The translations under genes were made by a program, and so were the position numbers. Of a stretch of 64,000 nucleotides of DNA, positions 16,467 through 25,356 are shown piece by piece. This stretch comes from Polaribacter sp. Q13. Its GTDB lineage: Bacteria; Bacteroidota; Bacteroidia; Flavobacteriales; Flavobacteriaceae. How positions within the stretch are numbered: the stretch's first letter is position 1; each line of letters begins with the position of its first letter. The notes beneath the pieces were generated by a model that was not told where the DNA came from, did not search any database, and saw only the letters and a list, made by a program, of their open reading frames with translations. Location: contig NZ_CP074436.1 in the NCBI RefSeq assembly GCF_016858305.2, positions 206,001 to 270,000 on the forward strand, written 5' to 3'.

Positions 16467-17258
16467 TTAATATAAGGCGAATTCAATTTCTTTTTCGGTA
16501 ACAGTAGGAAACAGTTTTTCAGCTTCTGCTAAATCTAGGATTGTGTCTACTTCGTACCATGGTTTTTCATCGAAAGAAACAGCTTCTAATTGCAATTTTT
16601 TCTCATCTACCAATACAGTAAAAACCGTTTCGTAATAAGAGTTTACGCTTCCTGCAGAAATATAGAGATTCAGTTTTTTAGTAATTTCTTGCCAAGATTC
16701 TAGTGAAAAACTATAAATATTTACGGTCTTATAACGTGTTTCTGTATATGTTTCTGTGGTGCCTTCTTGAAACTGTATCACCTTATTTTGATTGTTAATA
16801 GTTACGGTAGTTCCGTTAAGCCAAGGTTGCATTTTGGCAACGGCAATTCTATCTGGATACATCATATTGGTTAATAAAGAGGTATCTAAAACCAAGTCGC
16901 TTTCTATGAGAACAAAAGGTTCTTGGATGCTTTTACGAGCCATCCAAAGTGAATAAATATTATTGGTAGTTTTGTATAACGGACTGTGTACATACTCAAT
17001 ATTTAAACCATCTATTTGGTTGCCCAAAAAGTCTACAATACATTCTTGTTTGTAACCTGTTACAATTACTAGGCGCGTAAAACCTTGTGCTGTTAAATTG
17101 GTTACCAAACGCGCTAACATCGATTTTTCACTGACTAAAGTTAAACATTTTGGTGCGTCTTTTGTTATAGGAAAAAGGCGACTTCCCGTTCCGGCGGCAA
17201 GTAATAATGCAGTAGTGATTCTGTTTTTATTTGTATGTTTTTCTGAAGTAATGGTCAT
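16467..17258 (-). CDS. nucleotidyltransferase, phosphocholine/aminoethylphosphonate cytidylyltransferase-like (LicC/PntC type)
   Basis: A 263-residue cytoplasmic NTP-transferase. The signature LLLAAGTGSRLFPIT at residues 18-32 and APKCLTLV follow the sugar-nucleotidyltransferase fold. NNIYSLWMA and KPWYEVDTILDL are typical of the LicC/PntC branch, which couples CTP to phosphocholine or 2-aminoethylphosphonate for decoration of surface glycans or lipids. The substrate cannot be settled from sequence. The neighbours give no pathway context. Its leader carries a terminator-like hairpin just before the start. Confidence 0.78.
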   Translation of the reverse strand: MTITSEKHTNKNRITTALLLAAGTGSRLFPITKDAPKCLTLVSEKSMLARLVTNLTAQGFTRLVIVTGYKQECIVDFLGNQIDGLNIEYVHSPLYKTTNNIYSLWMARKSIQEPFVLIESDLVLDTSLLTNMMYPDRIAVAKMQPWLNGTTVTINNQNKVIQFQEGTTETYTETRYKTVNIYSFSLESWQEITKKLNLYISAGSVNSYYETVFTVLVDEKKLQLEAVSFDEKPWYEVDTILDLAEAEKLFPTVTEKEIEFALY

Positions 17259-17282
17259 GTAATATTAATTTGGGGGCAGTAT

Positions 17283-17322
17283 CAAAAAAAAACATAAAAG
17301 CATTCTTAAAAGCTTTTATGTT
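17283..17322 (-). terminator. terminator-like hairpin in a 5' leader (possible attenuator)
   Basis: Read on the minus strand, a perfect 11-bp stem AACATAAAAGC/GCTTTTATGTT is followed directly by a run of T, then 20-odd bases later the start codon at 17258. The only promoter-like box seen upstream (17435-17442, TAAATTTG) would put this hairpin inside a leader of about 170 nt. Confidence 0.6.
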
Positions 17323-17434
17323 GCCTAAATTTAATGTTCTACTATATTTTTTGTGGATAATTTAAAGAATATTTATAAAGGTTATTAATGTAATAATTGA
17401 CTTATAAATAAAGAGCTATAAAATCCATTTTCGG

Positions 17435-17442
17435 CAAATTTA
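17435..17442 (-). promoter_or_regulatory. putative -7 box (TAAATTTG) for the cytidylyltransferase-like gene
   Basis: Matches TAnnTTTG on the minus strand, 177 bp before the start codon. No strong -33 TTTG was seen, so confidence is moderate. Confidence 0.45.
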
Positions 17443-17514
17443 CTATGCTAAATTGGAACGAACTATAAAAATTTAACAAATTAAGAAAGAAAATAAAGTT
17501 TAGGAAAAGGTATA

Positions 17515-17557
17515 AAAAAAGCCTCTAATACTGAATGATTTTCAGTGTATTAGAGGC
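17515..17557 (-). terminator. terminator after M1 peptidase
   Basis: Interrupted stem GCCTCTAATA...TATTAGAGGC (17521-17530 with 17548-17557) with an inner CTGAA/TTCAG pairing and a 2-nt bulge. On the minus strand it is followed by seven T. Its inner sequence resembles the Lon terminator. Confidence 0.75.
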
Positions 17558-17631
17558 TTGTTTAAAGGGAGATTTATTGGTTTCCTTAAAATTTGTTATT
17601 CTTGCATTGCAGAAAATAAAAAAATAAATAT

Positions 17632-20262
17632 TTATTTAAAATTAGAATCGGCAATGCCTTTATTAATCTTTATTTCTGTGATTTTCATTTCTATATTTTG
17701 TCCAAAATTATTAGAAGTTTGTGTAAATGGAATTTTAATTCCGTCTACTGTTTTGTAATCAGCGTATTCAGTAATTGAGTTACCTGTTTTTCCTAGCGCT
17801 TCGTGCTTGTATTTTAGTCCAGAAGTAACATTGTAATAATTTTTACTAACATCTCCATTTGGACTTGTTATTTTAACAACATACAATTGTTCTCCGTTGG
17901 TTACTTGCACTCCTAAAAGTTCCGTTTTATAACCTTTTTGAACATATTCTAATTCTGGAAAAATTACGACTTCTTTTAAAATTACTTGTTTTTGTTTTGT
18001 GTCTAGTGGCTGCACTACACCGTTACTCATTGCAGATACTTGGTCTCCGTTTACAACATATTTTACAAAAACTTGATTTGAAGCAGGAATAGAAATTGAC
18101 ATAAAATATTTATTAGAATCCTTTTTCATGGTTTCAATTTTAATTGCTGTTCCCTGAATATTGGTATTCATACTTGTAGCAATATCCTTCACATTCGCCA
18201 ATTTATTTTGTCCGCCAATAGTTTGAATATAGTTGTTTATTACACTTTTAGCAGTAATTCCTGCAGGAGCATCTAACAGTACGGTTAAAGTGTTATTAGC
18301 AGGGTTTAAGTCTGGTACTTCGTGATTAGGATCTATTTCTACCGATATAATTTTAGTAGTAGACTCATAATTATACACATATTCTGGCCCAGTCATCCAA
18401 ACTTCTACGGGTAATTTTACTGTTTTTGTGGTATTGTTTGCTTCAGTAATTTTTAAGGTTACTGGCATTGCCATTTTATTTTTATTTAAAAGAGTAATGA
18501 GTGCCCCGTTTTTAGGATCTCCTTTTACATATTTTACACCTTCTACAGCCTGATCTAGTTTCCAATTGTTCATAAACCAACCTTTCCAAAACCAAGTAAG
18601 ATCTTCTCCTGCCGCACTATTCATGGTGTTAAAAAAGTCCCATGGAGTAGGATGTTTAAAAGCCCATCTTTTAATGTAGGTTTTAAAAGCATAATCAAAA
18701 CGATCTTGCCCAAGCACTGTGTTTCTTAATATTTGTAAAGCTGTACTCGGTTTGTAATAGGCTTCTACACCCAAATTACCTTGATTATGAATTACATCTG
18801 GCACCGTAAAAACAGGATCTAATTGCTCGTTAAAAAGACGAATTCCCATACTTTGTAAATCTGCGGTATGATAATATTCTCCATTGTTAAATTCTTTGGT
18901 ATCAACATCGTTAATAAAAGTATTAAAACCTTCATCCATCCAAGCAAATTTACGCTCATTAGAACCTACAACCATTGGAAACCAGTTATGACCAAATTCG
19001 TGATTAATTACGCCCCAAAGATTCTCTCCTTTGCTTTTATAATTACAGAATACAATTCCTGGATATTCCATTCCGCCTTCATGAGCGCCAACATTTGTAG
19101 CAACAGGATAGGTGTATGAAAACCATTTGTTAGAATACAATTCAATAGAATTTTTTATATATTCAGTAGATCTGCCATAACCATCTATTCCTGAGTTTTC
19201 TACAGGATAAAGAGATTGTGCTAAAGCTGTTTTTCCTTTTGGTAAATTAATTTTTGCAGCATCCCAAATAAAGGCATTAGAAGCTGCCCAAGAAATATCT
19301 CTACTTTGTTCAATTTTAAAGTGCCATGTTAACATGCCATTTTTATCTGCTTTGTGATGATCTGCCCTGTCTAACATTTGTTTTACAGATTGAATACTCA
19401 CTGTTTTATCACTTTTTTGTGCTTTTTCTAATTGTTTTTGCTCGTATTGGGTTAATACTTCTTTCGGGTTTTGTAGCAATCCAGAACCTACTACAATCAT
19501 ATCTGCAGGAGCTGTAATTTCATAATCAAAATCTCCATAATCTAGGTAAAATTCACCGGTACCTAAATAGGGTAGGGTATTCCATCCATCTACTTCATCC
19601 ATTACTTCCATTCTAGGGTACCATTGGGCTAAAGTATAAATCCAACCATTTTTTGTAAGTACTCTTCCCATACGGTCTTTTCCGTGCTCTGGAATATCAA
19701 AAGAATAATTGATGGTAATTTCCATATCTTTTCCTTTTGCTTTCAGGGTTTCTGGTAATCGGATTTGTAGACGAGAATCAGAGACTATATAATCTGCTTT
19801 CTGCTTACTGCCTCTGTCCATTTTAATAGCCACATTTTTTAATTCGTATCCATTTGTATACGTATGTACGCCGTTACGGTCATTTGCAGGGTATAATGCA
19901 GAACCACGAGATTCTTTTTTAAAGGTATTTTGATCTAATTGCAACCAAAGAAATTCTAGATTATAAGGGCTGTTATTAATATATTTAATAGTTACACTAC
20001 CGTCTATTTTTTGGTGAATTGTATCTAACGTAGCTTTAATTTTATAATTTGCCCTATTTTGCCAATATTCTGATCCTGGGTTTCCTGTAGCACTATGAAA
20101 ACCATTTACCTGGTCTGTCATAAAAAGAGGACTGAAGGCTTCGTACTTGTTAAAAGTTGATTTTTGTTCTTTGTTTAGTTGCGTATTTTCTTGGGCAACA
20201 ACATGGTTTGTAAATCCACCAATTAGTAATAAAAAGGCAGAAAAATTCATCAAAAATTTCAT
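17632..20262 (-). CDS. M1-family metallopeptidase (aminopeptidase N-like), exported
   Basis: Zinc aminopeptidase acting outside the cytoplasm. I place the start at 20262, giving a signal peptide of about 24 residues ending in HVVAQ; an upstream in-frame codon at 20316 would spoil it. The active site is His421-Glu422-x-x-His425 (HEFGH) with the third zinc ligand Glu444 in WMDEGFN, the classic HEXXH-x18-E spacing. The last 170 residues lie beyond the usual catalytic and Ig-like parts and may be a binding module. It is a single gene with its own terminator, after lon on the same strand. Confidence 0.9.
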   Translation of the reverse strand: MKFLMNFSAFLLLIGGFTNHVVAQENTQLNKEQKSTFNKYEAFSPLFMTDQVNGFHSATGNPGSEYWQNRANYKIKATLDTIHQKIDGSVTIKYINNSPYNLEFLWLQLDQNTFKKESRGSALYPANDRNGVHTYTNGYELKNVAIKMDRGSKQKADYIVSDSRLQIRLPETLKAKGKDMEITINYSFDIPEHGKDRMGRVLTKNGWIYTLAQWYPRMEVMDEVDGWNTLPYLGTGEFYLDYGDFDYEITAPADMIVVGSGLLQNPKEVLTQYEQKQLEKAQKSDKTVSIQSVKQMLDRADHHKADKNGMLTWHFKIEQSRDISWAASNAFIWDAAKINLPKGKTALAQSLYPVENSGIDGYGRSTEYIKNSIELYSNKWFSYTYPVATNVGAHEGGMEYPGIVFCNYKSKGENLWGVINHEFGHNWFPMVVGSNERKFAWMDEGFNTFINDVDTKEFNNGEYYHTADLQSMGIRLFNEQLDPVFTVPDVIHNQGNLGVEAYYKPSTALQILRNTVLGQDRFDYAFKTYIKRWAFKHPTPWDFFNTMNSAAGEDLTWFWKGWFMNNWKLDQAVEGVKYVKGDPKNGALITLLNKNKMAMPVTLKITEANNTTKTVKLPVEVWMTGPEYVYNYESTTKIISVEIDPNHEVPDLNPANNTLTVLLDAPAGITAKSVINNYIQTIGGQNKLANVKDIATSMNTNIQGTAIKIETMKKDSNKYFMSISIPASNQVFVKYVVNGDQVSAMSNGVVQPLDTKQKQVILKEVVIFPELEYVQKGYKTELLGVQVTNGEQLYVVKITSPNGDVSKNYYNVTSGLKYKHEALGKTGNSITEYADYKTVDGIKIPFTQTSNNFGQNIEMKITEIKINKGIADSNFK

Positions 20263-20400
20263 AAGTTTATTTTTATTAAAGAATAGTAAACGAAGGTATA
20301 AAAAAGTGATTTCCAATTAATTTTTATCGTGTTAATAATATGCGAAAATTAGAAGGACTTTATAGGAAAAAGTAAAATTTAACGCAATAATTTTAATAGA

Positions 20401-20450
20401 AAAAGCCTTCTTAATACTGAATCTGTTTCAGTATTAAGAAGGCTTTTTCT
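20401..20450 (-). terminator. terminator after lon
   Basis: Near-perfect symmetric hairpin: AAAAAGCCTTCTTAATACTG, AA, loop TCTG, then the mirror arm ending GGCTTTTT. It works on the minus strand to end lon and could also act in the other direction. Confidence 0.9.
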
Positions 20451-20470
20451 ACTTATTTAAGCTTTTTTAA

Positions 20471-22924
20471 TTAGCCTAACTTCTTAGCATTCTTTACTTT
20501 TTGTTTTGTAAGCGCTAATTCTATTACTTCTTTCATTTCTGTTACATAATGAAAAGTCATGCCCTTTAAGTAGCTTTCTTTTATTTCTAAAATGTCTTTT
20601 TCATTTTCTTTACACAGAATTATTTCTTTAATATTTGCTCTTTTAGCCGCTAATATTTTTTCTTTAATTCCGCCAACAGGCAACACTTTTCCTCGTAAAG
20701 TAATTTCGCCAGTCATGGCTAATTTATTTTTAATTTTACGTTGTGTAAAAGAAGAAACCAAAGAGGTTAACATGGTTATACCTGCACTTGGTCCGTCTTT
20801 TGGAGTTGCACCTTCAGGTACGTGAATGTGTACATTGTATTTTTCTAAAACCTCTTGCTTAATACCTAATTCTTCTGCATTTGATTTAATGTATTGTAAA
20901 GCAATGGTAGCAGATTCTTTCATTACGGTTCCTAAATTACCTGTAATAGAAAGGTTTCCTTTTCCTTTAGATAAAATAGATTCTATAAATAAAATATCTC
21001 CACCTACGCTTGTCCAAGCTAAACCGGTAACTACACCAGCAACATCATTGTTCTCAAATTTATCTCTAAATCTTGGTGTTCCTAAAATATTTTCTATTTT
21101 TTCTGATGAAATAGCAATATCATATTCTTCTTCTAAAGCGATAGATTTTGCAGCGAATCGAACTACTTTGGCAATTTTCTTTTCTAAACCACGTACACCA
21201 GATTCACGTGTATAACCTTCTACAATTTGCTCTAATTGTTTTTTACCTAACTTTAAATGTGCAGTTGTTAAACCGTGTTCTTTTAATTGTTTTGGTAATA
21301 AATGTCTTTTGGCAATTTCTATTTTTTCTTCAATGGTATATCCAGAAACATTTATAATTTCCATTCTATCGCGCAATGCCCAAGGAATTTGACCTAAGTT
21401 ATTTGCAGTTGCGATAAAAAGTACTTTAGATAAATCATAACCAACTTCTAAATAATTGTCGTAAAAAGATTCATTTTGTTCCGGATCTAAAACTTCTAAC
21501 ATGGCAGAAGAAGGATCTCCTTGATGGCTATTGCTTAGTTTGTCAATTTCATCTAAAACAAAAACGGGATTCGATGTTCCTGCTTTTTTAATATTCTGAA
21601 TTAATCGCCCTGGCATAGCACCAATATAGGTCTTTCTGTGTCCTCTAATTTCTGCTTCATCACGCAAACCACCTAAAGACATACGGACATATTTACGACC
21701 TAATGCCTCTGCAACAGATTTTCCTAAAGAAGTTTTACCAACTCCTGGAGGTCCGTATAAACAGATAATTGGCGATTTCATATCTCCCCTTAACTTTAAA
21801 ACGGCTAAGTGTTCTATAATTCTTTCTTTTACTTCTTCTAAACCAAAATGGTCTCTATTTAAAACTTTAGTTGCAAATTTTAAGTCGAATTTATCTTCAG
21901 AGTAGATGCCCCAAGGTAACTCTAGTAATAATTCTAAATAGCTTCTCTGAACACCATATTCCGCAGCTTGTGGGTTCATTCTTTTTAAGCGATTCAACTC
22001 TTTTTCAAAAGTTTCACCAACTTCTTTGCCCCATTTTTTAGTTTTAGCCTGCTTGCGCATTTCTTCTAACTCTTCGTCATTAGAAACACCACCTAATTCA
22101 TCTTGAATGGTTTTTAACTGCTGATTTAAATAATACTCACGTTGTTGTTGGTCTAAATCTTCACGTGTTTTAGACTGAATATCATTACGTAATTTTAACT
22201 TCTGAAGCTCTTTATTTAGGTTTTTTAAAGCTAACAAGGCACGCTCTTTTAGATTATCTTTTTCTAAAATTACTTGTTTTTGAGCTACAGATAAATCCAT
22301 GTTCGATGAAATAAAATTCACCAAAAACGAATCTGATTTTATGTTTTTAATTGCAAAAGAAGCTTCACTAGGTAACATTGGGTTTTCTTTAATTACCTCT
22401 AAAGCTTGTTCTTTAATAGATTCTATAATTGCTTCAAATTCTTTTTCATCATCAACACTTCTGTCTTCAATAGCTTCTTTTACCGTTGCTTTTAAATACG
22501 GTTTGTCTTGAACAATAGCATCAATTTCGAAACGTTTTTTACCTTGAATGATAACGGTTGTGTTACCATCTGGCATTTTTAAAACACGTAAAATTTGTGC
22601 AACAACACCAGTTGTATGGATGTCTTTTAAAGTTGGTTCTTCTTCGTCTTCATTTCTTTGTGCAACAACACCAATTACTTTATCGCCCTTGTTTGCGTCT
22701 TTTATTAATTGAATAGAAGCATCTCTACCGGCTGTAATAGGAATTACAACTCCCGGAAACAATACGGTGTTTCTTAAAGGTAAAATGGCTAAAATTTCTG
22801 GAACACTTTCCTTGTTAATAATCTCCTCATCTTCTGGAGTCATTAACGGTATTAATTCAGAATCTTCATTCAACATACTATGTAGCGACATATTGTCTAA
22901 ATGCATTATTTTTGGTTTGCTCAT
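20471..22924 (-). CDS. lon: ATP-dependent protease Lon
   Basis: Cytoplasmic ATP-dependent serine protease that removes damaged and regulatory proteins. The 817 residues hold an N-terminal substrate-binding LON domain (about 40-235, starting [15 protein letters not shown]), a coiled middle segment, an AAA+ module with Walker A GPPGVGKT at about 391-398 and Walker [10 protein letters not shown], and a protease domain with catalytic Ser713 in [10 protein letters not shown] and lysine in GGIKEKI. Length and domain order are standard. A short palindrome lies just before the start. Confidence 0.96.
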   Translation of the reverse strand: MSKPKIMHLDNMSLHSMLNEDSELIPLMTPEDEEIINKESVPEILAILPLRNTVLFPGVVIPITAGRDASIQLIKDANKGDKVIGVVAQRNEDEEEPTLKDIHTTGVVAQILRVLKMPDGNTTVIIQGKKRFEIDAIVQDKPYLKATVKEAIEDRSVDDEKEFEAIIESIKEQALEVIKENPMLPSEASFAIKNIKSDSFLVNFISSNMDLSVAQKQVILEKDNLKERALLALKNLNKELQKLKLRNDIQSKTREDLDQQQREYYLNQQLKTIQDELGGVSNDEELEEMRKQAKTKKWGKEVGETFEKELNRLKRMNPQAAEYGVQRSYLELLLELPWGIYSEDKFDLKFATKVLNRDHFGLEEVKERIIEHLAVLKLRGDMKSPIICLYGPPGVGKTSLGKSVAEALGRKYVRMSLGGLRDEAEIRGHRKTYIGAMPGRLIQNIKKAGTSNPVFVLDEIDKLSNSHQGDPSSAMLEVLDPEQNESFYDNYLEVGYDLSKVLFIATANNLGQIPWALRDRMEIINVSGYTIEEKIEIAKRHLLPKQLKEHGLTTAHLKLGKKQLEQIVEGYTRESGVRGLEKKIAKVVRFAAKSIALEEEYDIAISSEKIENILGTPRFRDKFENNDVAGVVTGLAWTSVGGDILFIESILSKGKGNLSITGNLGTVMKESATIALQYIKSNAEELGIKQEVLEKYNVHIHVPEGATPKDGPSAGITMLTSLVSSFTQRKIKNKLAMTGEITLRGKVLPVGGIKEKILAAKRANIKEIILCKENEKDILEIKESYLKGMTFHYVTEMKEVIELALTKQKVKNAKKLG

Positions 22925-22936
22925 GTGTTATATCTC

Positions 22937-22949
22937 TGTCATACTGACA
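22937..22949. promoter_or_regulatory. palindrome before lon (TGTCA-TAC-TGACA)
   Basis: Perfect 5-bp inverted repeat with a 3-bp centre, 12 bp upstream of the lon start codon. It could be an operator or a small mRNA structure over the ribosome-binding region. Confidence 0.35.
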
Positions 22950-23167
22950 TTGATTTTTAAATAGTATAAAATCAATATCAATTTGTTGTTTTTAATTTAT
23001 TGATAATCAAGAATGTAATAATTAATTTACTTGAAGTCTAATATATAAAAACAATTGTTGTGCCAAGGTTAAAATAGTTGAGATTCAATTTAGTGATAGG
23101 ACAAATTTTTATTTAAAAAAATACCGTTTCGGGAACTTTGTTTGTATTTGCATAAATAAAATAGTGT

Positions 23168-23383
23168 GTGCGAGTTATTGCAAAACGACCTTTAAGAGAT
23201 TTTTGGTTAAAACATTCAGATGCTGAACAGCAACTTACCGCATGGTACAGAGAAACCGAAAGATCTAACTGGGAATCTCTAAATGAATTAAAAAGAGAAT
23301 ACCCAAGTGCTAGTATTTTAAAAGATAATAGCGCAGTATTTAATATAAAAGAAAATAATTATCGGTTAATTATGAAGTTTTAA
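23168..23383 (+). pseudogene. truncated HigB-family toxin (mRNA interferase remnant)
   Basis: GTG-started 71-residue fragment whose beginning matches the HigB toxin family: MRVIAKRPLRDFWLKHSDAE, then AWYRETERSNWESLNELK and SASILKDNSAVFNIKENNYR. Intact HigB toxins continue about 30 residues past the YRLI strand, to a final strand and helix. Here the frame stops right after YRLIMKF. The adjoining bases carry the end of the antitoxin, so the truncation comes from an internal deletion. It is probably non-toxic. Confidence 0.85.
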
Positions 23384-23472
23384 ACAAAAAAAGAAAATTG
23401 AGTCTAGAAATGATTAGAGACTTAAACTTGAAATCACATATTCCTACTGAAGTTTTGGAGCAAGATTATTAA
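23374..23472 (+). pseudogene. HigA-family antitoxin C-terminal remnant
   Basis: Too short for a gene call, but reading from 23374 in the frame of the stop at 23470-23472 gives EVLNKKRKLSLEMIRDLN followed by KSHIPTEVLEQDY. This is the characteristic HigA ending, the end of its helix-turn-helix and the LSL-MIR-LN-IP-EVL tail. The remnant overlaps the end of the truncated toxin frame at GAAGTTTTA, which pinpoints the deletion joint. The DNA-binding part is gone. Confidence 0.75.
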
Positions 23473-23473
23473 C

Positions 23474-24133
23474 CTAAAAAATAGTATAAAGCGTGGTAAC
23501 AATAATGCCCTTACCATCTTCTAAAGTATAAGTCAATAATTCTTTTTCTTCTTTAATTTTCAAATGAAAAGGAGTTGTTAATAAGTCAATTCCGCTTTGT
23601 TTTTTTATTCTTATTCCTTGTCCGGAAATAATATCTTTATTTGGAATAAAACTTCCTGCAGGAATGTGTTCTGTAAGAATTACATATTTATAATTTGCTA
23701 GTTTCTGTGTTACTCTTTGTACTTCTGTGTTTGATAAATGTTGTAAAACTTGTCTTAAAATAACACAGTCTGCTTTTGGTAAATCATCAACAGCAATATC
23801 TAAACATTCAAACTTTAAATTATCCGTTTTAAAGTTTTCTTGATTATATTTTATCAATTCTGATACAATATCTACAGCCACATAATTATCAGTATATTTT
23901 ACAAAGTTTTTACCAATGTTAAAATCTCCACATCCCAAATCTAAAACTGTAATTGGATTTTTAAAAGAAGTTAAAAAAGAGCTAATAGTTTCTATATAAG
24001 GTGCTATTATTTCTGGTTGATGAGAGCCAGAGCCAGAATAAAACTCAGAATTATTACTTCCCCAGAGATTCATTTTATAAACCTGATCCATAGCATCTTT
24101 TGTTGGCCAAGGTTTCTTTGTTTTTTTATCCAT
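23474..24133 (-). CDS. class I SAM-dependent methyltransferase
   Basis: A 219-residue methyltransferase. SAM motif I is VLDLGCGDFNIGKNF near residue 63, followed by YVAVDIV and the motif DCVILRQVLQHLSN. The QVLQHL block is common in methyltransferases of the type 11/12 fold, but the substrate cannot be told. Its stop lies 1 bp from the antitoxin remnant, and no terminator is visible between them, so the deletion probably ended close to this gene. Confidence 0.75.
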   Translation of the reverse strand: MDKKTKKPWPTKDAMDQVYKMNLWGSNNSEFYSGSGSHQPEIIAPYIETISSFLTSFKNPITVLDLGCGDFNIGKNFVKYTDNYVAVDIVSELIKYNQENFKTDNLKFECLDIAVDDLPKADCVILRQVLQHLSNTEVQRVTQKLANYKYVILTEHIPAGSFIPNKDIISGQGIRIKKQSGIDLLTTPFHLKIKEEKELLTYTLEDGKGIIVTTLYTIF

Positions 24134-24275
24134 AGAAATTTAAAAACATAATTATTTAGAATCAAATGTAACAACAAATATCATAAAAGGAATCTCTGTT
24201 AAAAAAAGAGTATTTTTATTTTTGAAAACTGTCACAAATTAAAAACAGTTTTGTCTCTATAATAGAAACGTTTTA

Positions 24276-24842
24276 TTGGAAGCTAATCAACCACATATAA
24301 CCAACCTTATAAAACGCTGCAAAAAGTCAGATAAAAATGCACAGTTAGATTTGTACAAAGGGTATTACCAAGCCATGTACAATACTGCATATCGTATTTT
24401 AAAAGATAATTTTGAAGCGGAAGATATTATGCAAGAAGCGTTTTTAACGGTTTTTACAAAGATGGATAGTTATAAGGGTGAAGTTACTTTTGGAGCGTGG
24501 TTAAAAAGAATAGTAATTAATAAAAGTTTAACGCAATTAAAGAAAAATAACAGGTATCAAGAAGTGAAAATGGACGTAATTCTTGATGATGAAGTTGAAG
24601 AAGAAACGATTGATTATACAGGTTTAAAAGTAAAAAATGTATTGAGTTGTTTGCAAAGTTTAAAAGAAAACTACCGTTTGGTGTTAACCTTACATTTAAT
24701 AGAGGGGTATGATTATGAAGAAATTTCTCAGATTTTAGACTACTCGAACGAAAATGTGAGAACAACCGTTTCTAGAGCAAAAAAGAAATTAAAGCAAGTA
24801 TTACTTGCAGAGAATAGTAAAGCACAAGCGTATGGAAGATAA
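24276..24842 (+). CDS. ECF-type RNA polymerase sigma factor
   Basis: A 188-residue sigma-70-family factor with region 2 (YNTAYRILKDNFEAEDIMQEAF, residues about 30-52) and region 4 (YRLVLTLHLIEGYDYEEISQ, then TVSRAKKKLKQ). Regions 1 and 3 are missing, as in the ECF group. It starts at TTG. It overlaps the next gene, a membrane-anchored candidate anti-sigma factor, and the two envelope proteins that follow are likely regulon members or part of the stress sensor. Envelope stress is the natural inference. Confidence 0.9.
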   Translation: MEANQPHITNLIKRCKKSDKNAQLDLYKGYYQAMYNTAYRILKDNFEAEDIMQEAFLTVFTKMDSYKGEVTFGAWLKRIVINKSLTQLKKNNRYQEVKMDVILDDEVEEETIDYTGLKVKNVLSCLQSLKENYRLVLTLHLIEGYDYEEISQILDYSNENVRTTVSRAKKKLKQVLLAENSKAQAYGR

Positions 24843-25356
24843 ATTAAATCAATTTTTTTCTGAAAATGAATTCGACTTTCAAGAACCACATGCTGGCCAT
24901 TTAGAACGTTTTGAACATAAACTAAATAAGACGAAGACCAAGCCTAAAACTTCTTGGAAATGGTTATCCGTAGCTGCATCCGTAGTTTTAATATTTGGGT
25001 TTTGGTTGGGCAGCAGTCATCAAAAAAGACAATTAGATTTGGCAGATGTTTCTCCTAAAATGGAAGAAGTACAAAATTATTTTGTTTCGGCCATAAGACA
25101 AGAATTAAAGACCGTAGAGAAAAATAGAAGTTTAGAAACGGAAAGGATCATTGAAAATGCGTTAGTCCAATTAGAAAAATTAGAAGTGCAATATGCCGTT
25201 TTTATTAAAGATTTAAATAATAATGGCAAGCAAAGAAAAATTATTAGTGCAATGATTAGAAATTATCAACAACGTTTGGATGTTTTAGAGAATACACTAA
25301 AACAAATAGAACAGATTAAGAAACCTAATTTACTAAACGATGAAATCTATATATAA
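24832..25356 (+). CDS. putative anti-sigma factor, single-pass membrane protein
   Basis: The start at ATG 24832 overlaps the sigma stop by 11 bp (ATGGAAGATAA), a better start than an in-frame upstream codon at 24805. The 174 residues comprise a short cytoplasmic head (about 1-43), one transmembrane helix (WLSVAASVVLIFGFWLG) and a periplasmic coiled-coil domain with heptad-like charged helices. I do not recognise the domain family. Location after an ECF sigma gene and the topology make anti-sigma function likely but unproven. Confidence 0.7.
   Translation: MEDKLNQFFSENEFDFQEPHAGHLERFEHKLNKTKTKPKTSWKWLSVAASVVLIFGFWLGSSHQKRQLDLADVSPKMEEVQNYFVSAIRQELKTVEKNRSLETERIIENALVQLEKLEVQYAVFIKDLNNNGKQRKIISAMIRNYQQRLDVLENTLKQIEQIKKPNLLNDEIYI

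Larger units (their letters stand above)
17259..17631. other. intergenic leader and terminators
   Basis: No gene. It holds the M1 peptidase terminator (17521-17557), a minus-strand -7 box TAAATTTG (17435-17442), and a terminator-like hairpin (17291-17322) 33 bp upstream of the cytidylyltransferase-like start, all read on the minus strand. Confidence 0.6.
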
